A DNA stretch of 64,000 nt from Paramecium octaurelia (Eukaryota; Ciliophora; Oligohymenophorea; Peniculida; Parameciidae). A program made the position numbers and the translations under genes. Shown here piece after piece: positions 36,849 to 48,529 of the stretch (position 1 is the first letter of the stretch; every line of letters starts with the position of its first letter). The notes beneath the pieces are model-generated. The model had not been told where the DNA came from, did no database searches, and was given only the letters and a program-made list of their open reading frames with translations. The stretch is from positions 529,331-593,330 of the forward strand of contig CAJJDP010000017.1 in the NCBI GenBank assembly GCA_905182995.1, in the 5' to 3' direction.

Positions 36849-36921
36849 TATTACATCATTTATATCTATCCCAAAATAGCTTAAAATTATGTAATACTTT
36901 AATCTATTCAAAAATGTCCAA

Positions 36922-37468
36922 TCATTTCCATTTTTTCCTTACTTTCTTTCCTTTTTAAAATAACCAACAAATACTAATATTCTTAAAAATAAATTAATTT
37001 TATTTATTCTTCTGATACAATTGTTTAGCTAATTTATGAACATATTTACAAATATCATTATATTCTATTTCAGCCATCCACTAAGGCTGCTCCTTTAAAT
37101 TTTTTTCTTTGATATCTTAAAATTATAATCATCCTTTTATGTTATCATTTTTTAATGTCTCAATTAAGAATCCATATTTTATTTATTAGACACCTATCAA
37201 TTAAATAAAAGGAAGCAGTTTTAGATAATTCTTTTGAGTAAAAAGCTATGTATCTTGATATATTTTTAGACCTTTTTTGATTGTTTTATCCTTCATCCTC
37301 TAAAAACAATACCTTTTAAGATATTGGAATAAAATAAAGAGACAAACTAAATTGAATATGAATTTTGTTAAGAAATATCGTTCTTTGATTACATTTAAAA
37401 TTGTAATAATTAAAATTATCAGAATTTAAATCTGGTATGAAAATTAAGGAATAATCTTCTTGTGTCAT
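36922..37468 (-). pseudogene. Possible gene with frame change and in-frame TGA
   Basis: From the ATG at 37468 (MTQEDYSLIFIPDLNSDNF) a good frame runs about 95 codons. A second frame then gives DIKEKNLKEQPQWMAEIE followed by ICKYVHKLAKQLYQKNK, but it has an in-frame TGA just upstream. No GTA...AG intron of normal size links the two. Either the gene is decayed, an intron is unusual, or the sequence has an indel. No domain recognised. It converges with the exchanger gene (73 bp between stops). Confidence 0.35.
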
Positions 37469-37515
37469 TTATTATTTTTTTAATCATTAAATCAGTATTT
37501 AAAATATTTACTTGA

Positions 37516-38589
37516 ATGGGGTCATGTTAGATTTGTAATGGATTCTAAATAAAAGAGATTAAAATACAATTAACACCCGAGATCATGAAAAAAGAACCAA
37601 CATTGAAATAGATTGCATTGATTCAGGCTAGATTTAGAGGAATCTTGACAAGAAAGAGAGTTCAGATTAAAAAATAAAAGGAAAATATTAACTAGCCACA
37701 ATAAAATTCATTGAATGAAGACCCAATTTGTTATGAATAGGCCTAACACATTATAACAGAAAGATCTACTGTTGCGTAATAATAGGAAGATCATGTTGTT
37801 ATATCGGTGGCACCAACAATAAGGAATAGTTAGTTTCAATTTGGATCAATGACAGGGTTTGGTAGATTGGTGATGGAGGACGGGTATTAGAATAAAATAA
37901 TCATAGTTTTTACTTGGAAGGCACGGTATAGAATTATAATTTAAAATAAGTGGTTGGATGGGTTCCTGAATGGAGAAGGACTTTACAGTGCACCTGATGG
38001 AACATACTACAGGGGATAGTGGAAGGATAGTTATATGAATGGCTAAGGTACCTATTTTAATTCAACTTATAATATCAGATATGAAGGTAAAATCTTTTGT
38101 AATTTAAATTAGGAGAATGGTAATATAATTTATAACATGGTGAAGGGATTGAAACATATGAAGATAAATCAGTCTATAAAGGAACATTTAAAAATGGATT
38201 AAAAGATGGGCATGGTCAATTCGTTTTAAATGATGGCTCATCCTATGAAGGACAATTTTAAGAAGACAAGTTTGATGGATTAGGAAAATTTGTATAAAAT
38301 TTTTAATAAAATAAAGGTTTGGGATGCTGGTTAAAAAGTTTATTAAGGAGAATGGTTCAAAGGCAAAAAACAAGGTTTTGGTTAGTTGGAAGTCAAAGGA
38401 AAATATACATATGAAGGTCAATTTAAAAATGGGCAAAAAAATGGCATTGGTAAAATAATTTGGAGTGACGGTAGAAAGTACAATGGTGAATGGTAGGAAG
38501 GAAAACAACATGGAATTGGTACATTTTAAAACAGAAATGGAGAAATCTTCAGTGGAGTTTGGAAATTCGGATTAATCCAATCTCATTGA
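37516..38589 (+). CDS. IQ- and MORN-repeat protein with putative N-terminal lipidation
   Basis: The N-terminus MGSCQIC fits N-myristoylation (Gly2) plus palmitoylation (Cys4). An IQ motif (IQARFRGILTRKR) is a likely calmodulin site. The C-terminal two-thirds holds about eight MORN repeats (for example YLEGTWLDGFLNGEGLY, YYRGQWKDSYMNGQGTYF, YKGTFKNGLKDGHGQF, YEGQFKNGQKNGIGKI). Introns of 23 and 25 nt sit inside the first MORN unit and further ones of about 25 nt lie downstream. Family knowledge: MORN repeats mediate membrane or protein contacts in ciliate cortex, cilia and basal bodies. It has no PIPK or SET catalytic domain. Confidence 0.85.
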
Positions 38590-38955
38590 TCTCATAATTA
38601 AATCATTATGTTTTTTTTATTTTATATAAACACAAATATGCATTATGTATAAGTATTTATTTATATTGTTTTTTATAACACCGATCTTGAGTAGCACGAA
38701 TAATCATATTATATGGATGTAGTATATTTAAAAAGTTCATTCCACTTTCTTAATTCTTCATCCAGATATATTATCTAAATATAGGAATATTTGAAAATAA
38801 TAGAATTAAGGTTTTTCTATTAGATTGCATAGCATTTATCTAAATTTATATAAAAATCTTTGATTGAAGTTACATCAATATTTACATTAAGCACCAAGTT
38901 ATAGCTAAATAGGATTATCTAAAATCGAAATCGGCTTAATTTTCGATAGAATGAA
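38590..38955 (+). other. Intergenic region; frame of the next gene stays open here
   Basis: The reading frame of the gene at 38956 is open back to an ATG at 38713 (MDVVYLKSSFHF...), so that gene may start there. Composition of this part is less convincing than downstream, so the later ATG was used. Confidence 0.4.
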
Positions 38956-40446
38956 ATGGCTTATTTTGTTGAGTTTTGGACATTATTAAATATGTTGGAT
39001 TTTGAGTAGGATTTTTATAAATTTGTCAAAGGCCAATTAGACAAAAAAAGAGGAAACAAGCAATTAGTAGAGAATGAGTAGCTTTATAATGAGGATACAG
39101 TTTAAAGTAAAAAATCATCATTTTATTAAGGAAACAGGTTATTGAGTGAGAACATACAAAAAGTCTTATAAAATGAAAGAAAAAAGATGAAAATTAGTAA
39201 AATCACAAAAGAACAGCATTTTGAAAATAAAATGAAAGATTTTACATAAATGGACACTTTTATTGATGTTAAATTCTTTCTTAAGAATCTAAATGATTAA
39301 TAGATGAAAAAGAATCGGAAAAAAATACCGAAATCCATTAAAAGATCAAAATCACATACTGACAAAGAGGATCTTTTTGATTATGCAGAAATTGTGTAAA
39401 AAAGTAAGAAATTCATAGAAAACTCACGGCATTTCAGATCTAAACCTAAAATCGAACTTTATTTATAAGCTGATAATGAAAATAGTTAACGAACAAAAGT
39501 CATCGAAGATGGAAGATCAACAAGTGAAAAATTTTATACAGGAATTGACTAGTTAATAATTGATATTAATCACAAAACTGTTTTATCCGAAATGGATAGG
39601 AAGTATGAGAGAGAGAGAAAGAAACATAGAGATACTATGAGTTCTGAATAGATCATCAAGTCATTTATTCCATTAGATTTTGGGAAAGATGAAATTGCAA
39701 TTGAAGCCGGAAAAAATTTCAAAGAATAATCACAAAAAGTTTTATAACTGTTAGAAAGAACAACTAAAATGCTTTACAAAAATAAATTACCACAGCCCCC
39801 TAATTAAAAGTTATTAAAGTAATAATAAGAATAGCTTAAAGAACTGAAATAGTATTAACCAAATACCATTGATGCAAGGAGTCAAAAATAAATTCTAGTA
39901 AAAAGTCGAAGTGAAAGCAATGATATGAGGTTCCCTCAAGTAAATGGTAAATTAATTAATCCTCTTGTAAGAAGGATAGTCCCATTGCAACAAGCGAGCC
40001 ATGCCTCTCTTCCTGAAATTTAACCTAGTTCGTTTTTGTCTTAAAGAGAGGATAAGAAATTTGAAAATCTTCATTATTTTAAAAGTCCTTAAAATTAATC
40101 TAAACAGGATGATCATCATAATAATTCTAGTCATCAATCTGTAAGTCCGGATATAAAAAGTTAAATTGGAGAATTTATATAATAGGTAAACTATTTAATA
40201 AATGAAGCTTGATGATGCAAAATAGCAATTTTAAAAATTGTATCCCTCTGATTCTTAGATATAAAAAATTTAGAATAATATGAGTAAGAGAATGATGCAG
40301 ATAGGTAAAATTCCTTTGGAGAGTTTTAATTATTTAACAAAGAAGAAAGTATAAATCCCTAAGAAGTTCGAATTGAGAGGCAAGAAAAACAAAGTTCTTT
40401 AAATTTTATGATTCCCAATTTGAAGAAAATAGTCAATTCATTTTGA
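38956..40446 (+). CDS. Uncharacterised Lys/Gln-rich, coiled-coil-containing protein
   Basis: A long frame starts MAYFVEFWTLLNMLDFEQDFY and is rich in Lys, Gln, Ser and Asn. A central segment (EMDRKYERERKKHRDT, LLERTTKMLYKNK) is probably coiled coil. The 3' end needs one or two small introns between about 40185 and 40260 that I could not place uniquely. The final exon ends EKQSSLNFMIPNLKKIVNSF at TGA 40444. An upstream in-frame ATG at 38713 is an alternative start. No recognised domain, signal peptide or TM helix. Likely cytoskeletal, by composition only. Confidence 0.6.
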
Positions 40447-40493
40447 GAATCATCTTTTTTTATAAATTCAATCTAAATATTAAAAATAAATTT

Positions 40494-42445
40494 ATGTATT
40501 TAAGGTAATATTCAAAACTTCCCTTTTACGATGGATTTGAAATGTTCCGTAGGCTTAAAATGCTTAATCCTAAATAACACAATCCACTTGTTTATGCAAT
40601 TAGACCACCAGAAACTAATCTCGGATATCCTTTGAGAGAGGAAGTAAATGATACTGAGAATCAAAAAGTGCTTAACAAATTAATGCATCGATATCCAGAC
40701 CTTAAATATGCTCCATTAGTAAAGGAAGGACTTGGAGAAAATTAAAATGAAGGATCATTATTTCGCTTCTTGAAGATGTTTAATACATTAAGAAAAAAGG
40801 GATATCAATTTGATAAGGTATAGAAATATAATATGACTAGGCATTTGAAAAAGCTGAAATGGCCTTTTAGGCAAAAATGCAAAGAAAAATAGATTAAACT
40901 AAAATAGCAAATAATTTAGCAATAACAAATTAAGCAAGATCATTTATGACATTAGCCTAATAAGAAATAGAGTTTGAATAGAGATTAAAAAGAGATAGAT
41001 TATTAAGAGATTTAAAAATCTAAGAGTTTGAAAAAAACTCACCTTTGGACCCTGAAACTCAAGCTTTGATGGATAATTACAAAAAATCCCTTATAAAAGT
41101 AGTTCATCATGATGATAAGCCAGAGGAGACCACACATAAAGAAGACGAAGAAACATTTACAGAGAGAGCAACAAATGTCTTTAATTGTTATTATAACAGA
41201 GTAGCAACATAAGATAAATTGAACGGTCTAAGTGATAAATAGATTCTGTAAAATATTAGACAATCACCATCTAAAATAAAGAATAGATTAAGGAAATATT
41301 TGAGAGTTTTGTAGCATTACAATATTACCTTTGATGATGAAGGTGAATTCGTTATACCTGAAGATCTCCCAGAAAACCTCCAATATTAAATTGGAAAGGG
41401 AATATTTTATATAACAAAACTATACGACGATCTTGATTTTGAATACTCACATCATGAACACTTAGATACACTGTAATAGGAACTTGAGGATAGACTTTAA
41501 GAATAAAAGTAAAATAGACAACATTACAATGAGGATGCAGAATTTGCTATTAAAAAAGTATTATAGGATGCAAACATCAAAGCTTAAAACACATATTCAT
41601 TATTCGAGACACCAGAGGAAAGATTGTCTAGATTGCAAATTAAGTGGTTATATAGAAAAATAGATGAGTATACATTAGTTAAGCTTAAACATGAAGATTA
41701 AAGTGAAGAATCTTAAAAAATTATTGATGAAAAAATAGAGAAGTTAAGCAATCAAGCACAAAAATTAGTTGATAATTTAAGAAGAATGAAATTAGAATTA
41801 GAATATTAATCCTTTGCTAAAACAGGTAAACAGTTATTTTAAGAACACGCTGTCTTACTTAAAGATAAAGAGTTATTTGTTGATGCCAATAAGTTATAAA
41901 TGAATGATATTGATATCTATTTCAAAATTCCTGTTGATTAAAGAAGATTAACATAAGCAGGATAAGTTAATGATGATATCATTCATAATCTTATCAAAGT
42001 GTAACATCTCTTATTTAAATTAGATAAAACTTAAAATCTCATGTGTCTAGATTAAATCATGATGATTTAGAGAACAGAGTAGGTGATTCTTCTTTGAAAG
42101 ACGAGACTGCTGAGATTTTAAAGAAAAAGATATTGGCTTAATATAAGTTATTGAATTTGGCAAAGAAATAATAATTAAAAGGAATGACTGAAGAAGATTA
42201 AATTTTAGAATAGAAAGATGAAGATTTCTCTCTTGATGATGAAGCATTTAATGATAATATTGTAAAAATATATTCATAATTAATAGGCTGATAATTTAGA
42301 AGAATTACAAAAGAGATAAAGAGAAGCAAGACTTGAATTTGAGAAAGAAAAAGCCCTTGAAGCTAAATAGAAAGAAGATGAATTAAAAAGTTAATAAGCA
42401 GTTAAGGGATAAAAAGGGTCAAAGAAGAAAAAGGCAAAAAAATGA
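40494..42445 (+). CDS. Large charged coiled-coil protein, possibly mitochondrial
   Basis: Four exons (introns of 23-25 nt) give about 625 residues. The N-terminus (MYLRQYSKLPFYDGFEMFRRL) is basic and aromatic without acidic residues at first, like a mitochondrial presequence. The following NPLVYAIRPPETNLGYPLREE and HRYPDLKYAPLVKEG look like a folded, conserved segment. The rest is highly charged helix (KAEMAFQAKMQRKIDQTK, EKIEKLSNQAQKLVDNLRRM), ending in a Lys tail (GSKKKKAKK). The length and style are reminiscent of ciliate-specific mitoribosomal proteins, which is inference only. A Tetrahymena mitoribosome comparison would decide. Confidence 0.7.
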
Positions 42446-42600
42446 TCTGTTTTAAGAGTGCTCAAATTATATTATTTATTTATAATCTTTATGTTCTCAT
42501 AAAATAAAGGAAATTATGTGTACGGAAATAACATTACTATAGTTTTATTTATAAATTAGTTTTGATAATAATTAAATTAGATAATTAAAGTGAGACACAC

Positions 42601-44236
42601 ATGTCATCCATTTTGAATAAATTTAAGAAGTAGACGCCATCTGAGACTCCCAGTGCAATCAAATTGGAGAACACATCTTTTGGTTAATAAGCTGGAACTT
42701 ATTAGCCCCCAGTCATCCCTGCCATTTAATTACCCTAATCCAATCAACCAAGATAAAAAGGAAGACCAGGTGGAGGTAAGAATTAATGAATTACAAAAGG
42801 TTGGGATGATGAACCTTAACCCTAACCAGAACAAATTAGTGTTTCAAATAATAAAGCAACCAACTCAATTAATTTATTGAATAATACTCCACCAAAATAG
42901 AATGAATAATAAATTCACAATGACGTACTTCTGCCTCCTCAACCTGCCATAGGAAACATTTAATTGAGCAGAATCACGGACTATAGAAAAGGATAGCTGT
43001 TAACTTATGAAGAATTGGAATTAGGAGGATTGTAAGATATATCTTGAAATTTAGTGATTATGAATTTCATCTGGTCAATGAAGTCATTAAATTGGGTGGC
43101 ATCAAATTGAAGCAAAGTGACAATGTTCTTAAAGAATTTGCCAGAGCAATTTCAACTATTTAAGAATAACTTATAGGCAGCATACTTTTAAATAAGCTGC
43201 ATAGTGAGGATAACTGGAAAGTCTAGATTGTAAGATATTCACTTAATTCTTAGAGATGCATTTACGCTATTCAATACGTGTGTCAATAGTATTAAAACTA
43301 TAGAGAATTCTTCTAAGTTAATTAATAATATCTGAGAGTTGAAACTGATTAATAGCTACTATCAGGAGCTATCGATTAGACATTAGCTGAAGTTAATGGC
43401 TAGTAAGTTTCAAAATAAAAGGTAATTAAAAATTAAATAATTCAAAGGAATTTTAATTTGAATTTAGAGAACCACCTAAGCCACAGTCACAATAATAGTA
43501 ATCATAATCAACTTCATAAAACCAATAGACAAATTTAATTGATATTTTGGATGCTTCTTAAAATGATGCATAATAAAAACAATAGCAATAAAAACTTAAT
43601 CTAAAATAATTGAAAATTAAACAACCTACTGCTTAACCATAATAATAATAACCATTAGTATAATAATAACCATTAGTATAATAATAACAAATACCATAGT
43701 AATAACCCTTAGCCCAATAGAAAAATACATAATAACTTAACTTATTAGATGCATTTAGCGATATTTCTTTAGAAAATTATAATTAATAATAATTTTAACC
43801 ATAATAATTATAAATAACCCAATAACAATAATATTAACAATCACATTAATAATAATAATAAGTATAATAGCAATAACAAAAATAATAACAATAATAATAA
43901 AATGGTATAAGTTTTGATGACTTACTTAATTCATAGAGTACCAATCAATAGTAAACGTAACCAAAAAAGAATGCCTTTGGATTCTTAAAAAAAGATCAAT
44001 AATAGCCAGTGTAGACTAATTAATAGCCAATAAATTTACTGAATTCTCCTCCACAATAATATCAATAACAGCCTTAAATTTATAATTAGGTTCCATAATT
44101 GCAACCATATAATTTTTATAATCAATCTCAAAGCAATTAAAGTCAATAGATTTATTAACAACCCCAAGCGCAATTTAACAATCAATAGTAATCATAAAAT
44201 AATAAAAAGGATTTAATTGATTTTCTAAATTTGTGA
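42601..44236 (+). CDS. ENTH/VHS-type clathrin adaptor with glutamine-rich tail
   Basis: The helical N-terminal part (YEFHLVNEVIKLGGIKL, NVLKEFARAIST, NWKVQIRCIYAIQYVCQQYQNYREFF) looks like an ENTH/VHS superhelix of the epsin/tepsin kind. A long Gln/Asn-rich tail follows, where most Gln codons are TAA or TAG. The tail has four clathrin-box-like motifs: LIDIL (about 43535), LLDAF (about 43743), FDDLL (about 43915) and LIDFL (about 44212). Introns of 23-26 nt at four places preserve the frame. Family knowledge: such adaptors bind phosphoinositide membranes and recruit clathrin at the plasma membrane or trans-Golgi. Domain assignment is by pattern, so the exact class is open. Confidence 0.72.
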
Positions 44237-44275
44237 TTATTATTATAATATATCATAATATAAAGATCAATATAA

Positions 44276-45032
44276 ATGTTAAAAAGTAATTCTTATCATC
44301 TAAAACCCAATAAGAAACATAAATCATCTCCATTAACTTCCCAAGAGCTGCTACAGAAGTTATTGGATTTTAAATAAACGCAAACTACCATGAACTGTTC
44401 CTACGAAAACAAAACTCTAGTAATGAATGGAAATTTAGCAAAACAAATCTCGAAATCAATTTCAATTGGCAGTCAAAGTTGGAAGGATATAGCACCTCCA
44501 ATTCATGAGTCTGACAATTCGCTTAGAAAAAAGGAGGAAATCCTCAATACATTGAAGAAATCAAAGCACGTCAGACATATAAGTTAGATTTGGTCAATGA
44601 GAAATAGAACTGATAGTAATCTCCATACTCCAAGAAAAGAAGGGGTAAACGATTTTATTTAAAATGCAAGAATCTTTTTGAAGGAGAAACTATTAGAAAA
44701 TAAGTTAGATAAGCTCTGCTATTAGGTTTAATAAATAAAAAATAAATCCGATATTTTGGAAATATAAAATAAATTGCTTTTCGAAAACCTGAAGCAACAT
44801 CATAATGACCATAATAACATGCACGTATGAAAAGTTATATAATAAGGAAAGAAAGGTTTTGATGGGAAAGCTCGATCAAATGATAACGATGCAAAAGAAA
44901 TAAGAATAAAGCTTAAATTATTTTAAGCAATTATTCCAAGAGAATGACGAAGGAAGGAGAGTGAAAACCTAAACCTCCTATCCCAAACTGAGACCTGCCC
45001 TATACTCTGGCTATGTCGGATTAAAAATGTGA
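44276..45032 (+). CDS. Uncharacterised basic coiled-coil protein
   Basis: Starts MLKSNSYHLKPNKKHKSS. A Ser-rich, basic first half is followed by a helical, charged second half (NARIFLKEKLLENKLDKLCYQ, DILEIQNKLLFENLKQHH). A 22-nt intron after NNMHV restores the frame, and the last exon ends PKLRPALYSGYVGLKM. About 245 residues. No domain or membrane segment recognised. It lies 39 bp after the ENTH gene and 35 bp before the MFS gene on the same strand. Confidence 0.6.
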
Positions 45033-45067
45033 AAGTTATTTATTGTTATTATGTAATAATATATTTG

Positions 45068-46681
45068 ATGTAAAAAACCTATAATAAAGTGCAGATCGAA
45101 GAATGCAATTAAGTAGAAAAAGAAACCAAAAGCTCTACATTATTGGGATCTAAAATTTATTCACAATACACTTATAGATGGATCATTTTAACATGTTATC
45201 TTGTAGTCGTATTTATAAATGGTATTTCATATCAAACTTTTATTCCGAATGCAAAACAAGTAATACCTTATACTCTAATCGTAGTTTGTATAATTATACA
45301 ATGTAGACGAATAAATCATAACTCTCACTGGTACAATATACCTAATTATGTAGCCTGTATTCACTTTTTTCGCATCTTCAGGTATTTAATCTACATATAC
45401 TGAGTTATTGTTAAGAAGGGTTTTGCAGTATCAATGAGTATAGGCGTAATCTTAACAATTATTGGTTATGGCATTAGACTCTTAATTAATAAATACTCTT
45501 TTATTTTTGCCATTTTAGGTTAACTATTTTTGGGAATTTCAAGGCCTTTTATTTTAAATGGATAGACTACGATGGCATAAAATTGGTTTTTCCCTTCAAA
45601 TCGTATGGCAGTCTTGGCTGCATGCAACGCATTTCAAACATTTTCAATGGTTATTAGCGTATTATGGCCAGCCAATTGGATTTTTAAGGACTATTCATAT
45701 AATGATTAAAACAAATAGGAGGGATTGGATTTATCTATTTAATTGTAATATCAGCAATTCTTTTTGAGCCTAGCCCTTATACCTGTTGTTTTTCTTATAA
45801 AAAATAACCCAAAAACTCCACCTTCTGGATTTGCTAATTCTGATCATGATGTGGGATTCTACGATTCAATACGAAAGCTTTTAAAAAACAAAAACTTTAT
45901 TTTGATTCTTTGTACTTTTAGTCTATATTTTGGAACGCTCAAAGGATTTGGTTTAAGTGTACCTTATCTAATGTCGCCATTTGGATTTGTTGATACCGAC
46001 TATTCGATAGCTTCTTCGTTGCTAATTATAGGAGGATTTTTGTCAGCTGGATTTGTGTCTAAATTGGTGTTAAAATTTAAGAAATACAAGGCTATTGGAA
46101 TTGTTTTATTTATTATCTCACTTGTGTTAACATTACTCACATACCCAATCTTAATGATTGAATTACTAATCCCTTTGTGCATTTAACAGTTTCTCTTAGG
46201 ATTCTTTCTAATTCCTATGGTGCCAGTCTTAATAGAGTATAGTTGTGAATCTATTTACCCTTTGAATGGTAGTTTCTCAGTTGGAGTGATGGTTTCAGGG
46301 GCTACCACTACGGCCATGTTGAGTAGTATTTTGCTAACTTATACATCAAAAGGGAAGGATAGTGATAAGACAAGTGCATTAGTCACATATATTATATTGT
46401 GTTGTATCTATTTGATAGGGTTCATTTTGTTTTTATTCACGAAGGAAATATTGAATAGAAGCAAGGAGGTTGAATAAAGAGCTTCATTAAAATAAAGTGT
46501 ATTTTATTGCCAACAACAATTGAAAACTTCGATGGTCAATCCAGATGCAGTATAGAACGAATAAATTGTAGGTGATTATCCCACTGAGCATCCGATACTG
46601 GATTCTCATCTGTTCATCTAGCATCCTGAAGTTTTAAATCCTGATTTTTTAGAACAAATGTAGAATGATGAATAGACTTGA
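45068..46681 (+). CDS. Major facilitator superfamily transporter
   Basis: About 520 residues with twelve hydrophobic segments (WIILTCYLVVVFINGISYQTF, IITLTGTIYLIMQPVF, SIGVILTIIGYGIRLLI, NRMAVLAACNAFQTFSMVI, FSVGVMVSGATTTAMLSSIL) and soluble, Gln-rich ends. Introns of 25 nt (near 45260) and 23 nt (near 45382) are required. The style (NRMAVLAACNAFQTFS after an FPSNR) resembles FLVCR/SLC49-type carriers of haem or other small solutes, but the substrate is uncertain. Around 45700-45770 a strongly hydrophobic helix reads better in another frame (IGGIGFIYLIVISAILF), hinting at compensating indels or a different exon structure there. Confidence 0.82.
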
Positions 46682-46719
46682 ATATTCTTTTGTTATGAAT
46701 ATTAAATATTATATAATTT

Positions 46720-47869
46720 ATGATTTGTCCTCTTGTTTGTGATTAAAACTGCATCAATTACTTGTTTGAAAAAGGATAGATTATTTCAATAGTAAGTGTT
46801 GTGTTCGCAGTTACAATCAGTTGGTTCTTGATTTGGAAACATTTAAACTATTTCAATTTCCCCTATTTTCAAAGCAAAATTATCAGTATGCAATTTTCAT
46901 GATATTAGTCATATTAATGATGTCTCCTTTTTATGCTGTCATTTCAATACTATCACTAGAGATCGCAGTATTATATTATTTTAAAAGAATTTAGCATAAT
47001 ACTTTGAATTGATAAGAGACATTTACTTAGCCTTTTTATTGTTTACATTCTTTTATTTGATGTTTTCTTATATGGCATACGATGAGGAATTAGACAAGAT
47101 AACAGATGAGAAAGTGTATGAAACAATGATTTAAAATGAAGAATATATAGAGCATTTATGGCCATTTAATCATTGCTCAAGGAAATACTATTTAACTACA
47201 GAGTCAAAGGCGAAATACTTCACATATAGATGTAAGAAATTTGTACTCCAATACTGCATCATTAAACCAGTTTTTACTCTTTTCTTGATCGTTTCATAAC
47301 CCTTCCATTCGAAGTTAATCAGCTCTTTGGAATTGGCCTCCGAAATCATAATTGTATTGAGTGAGTCCTTTTCTCTGTATTATTTAATCCTCTTCTATGT
47401 GGCTCTTAAGAAACCCTTAAGTCCTTATAAGTATAATTATTGTATTTGAATTTTTAGGCCACTATTGAAGTTCTTGATAATAAAAATAACCCTATTCTTT
47501 ACATTTTGGCAATCACTTGTGTTGTCTGTATTCAAAAAATAAATCGGGGAATGCTTTGAACCAGACGATATTCACTTTACGGATGAAAGAATCATTAGTA
47601 GTATTGAAAATACCTTAGTGTGTTTGGAGATGTTCATCATGACAATTGCATGCATATTTGCTTTCAGTTATGTTGAATTTGAGAAGGATTAAAACACTAA
47701 GGGAACTCTTAAAAAGGCTATAAGCGATAATTGGAAGGCCTTCAAGCATGACTTTAGATTAATAAAGCCGAAGAAGTTTGGGTATTTAAATGACATTTAT
47801 CACTCTAATTAGGTACACACCCAAAGTACATCATATAGAATTGAAGGAGAGGTTGAATTTATCTTATGA
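46720..47869 (+). CDS. TMEM184 / organic solute transporter alpha-type membrane protein
   Basis: About 360 residues with seven TM segments. The diagnostic region HLNYFNFPYFQSKIIVILMM followed by SPFYAVISILSLE is typical of TMEM184/OST-alpha, as are KPVFTLFLIVSQ, PLLKFLIIKITLFFTFWQ and the last helix MTIACIFAFSYVEFE. Three introns of 23-27 nt are needed. Family knowledge: vertebrate OST-alpha moves steroids and bile acids. TMEM184 members are vacuolar or endosomal, with roles in trafficking and autophagy (LAZ1 in plants). The C-terminal cytosolic tail is basic. Confidence 0.85.
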
Positions 47870-47942
47870 AGTTGATATCAAATTTGAGAAAATGAATGTG
47901 AAATAAGAATATTTATGAAATAATATTTATATATTGTAATTA

Positions 47943-48410
47943 ATGGAAATATTACACTTGGCATTACTAGTAGTAATTTCTATTGTTTGCTTTAAAATTG
48001 GTTAAGGAGTAGGACAGAAGGAAGTAGAAAAGCAATAGTCGCAATACATCCAAGTAGATATAGGATTAAAATTGATTAGTTGCAAGAGAATGAATAATTG
48101 ATTGAGGAAATTGATGAAGATTTTATTAAATAAGTTGATCAATAAGAATTAGATTTAAAAGAAGCGATTAAAAAGTTTAATGAGATTAATCAAAGAGATA
48201 AGTAGTTATAGAAATAATTAAATGATTTAAAAAATACATAAACGAATAATGCTAAACCCAAAGTTCAATAAAATGGTAGAATATTTAATGAAATTTTTAG
48301 AATTATTAAGTGATAAAGATTTTGATAATTTATTGGATGAAGGTTTTGTTGTAGATTAGGAAATCAATGAAACACAATTAGATTAAGATTTAATTGAAGC
48401 TAGTAAATGA
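47943..48410 (+). CDS. Small membrane-anchored or secreted acidic coiled-coil protein
   Basis: A hydrophobic N-terminus (MEILHLALLVVISIVCFKI) is followed by a polar, helical region (LIEEIDEDFIKQVDQQELDL, AIKKFNEINQRDKQLQKQL) and an acidic C-terminus (LLSDKDFDNLLDEGFVV). Introns of 26 and 25 nt, both GTA...TAG, are essential to the frame. About 135 residues. Whether the N-terminal segment is a signal peptide or an anchor is not clear. No domain recognised. Confidence 0.65.
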
Positions 48411-48529
48411 TTTGGCAATTGTTGTTCTTATTAAGTTTATTTTTTCATGCATTCTCTATAAAATTTAGTATCCTATTATCTATTTTGAGTTAGCTCTAAT
48501 TTAACATATATAATTATTTTTCATAATAC

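Noticed and set aside
37077..37250. TGA as selenocysteine in the 36922-37468 gene
   Set aside because: No selenoprotein family resemblance and a frame change is needed as well; decay or indel is simpler.
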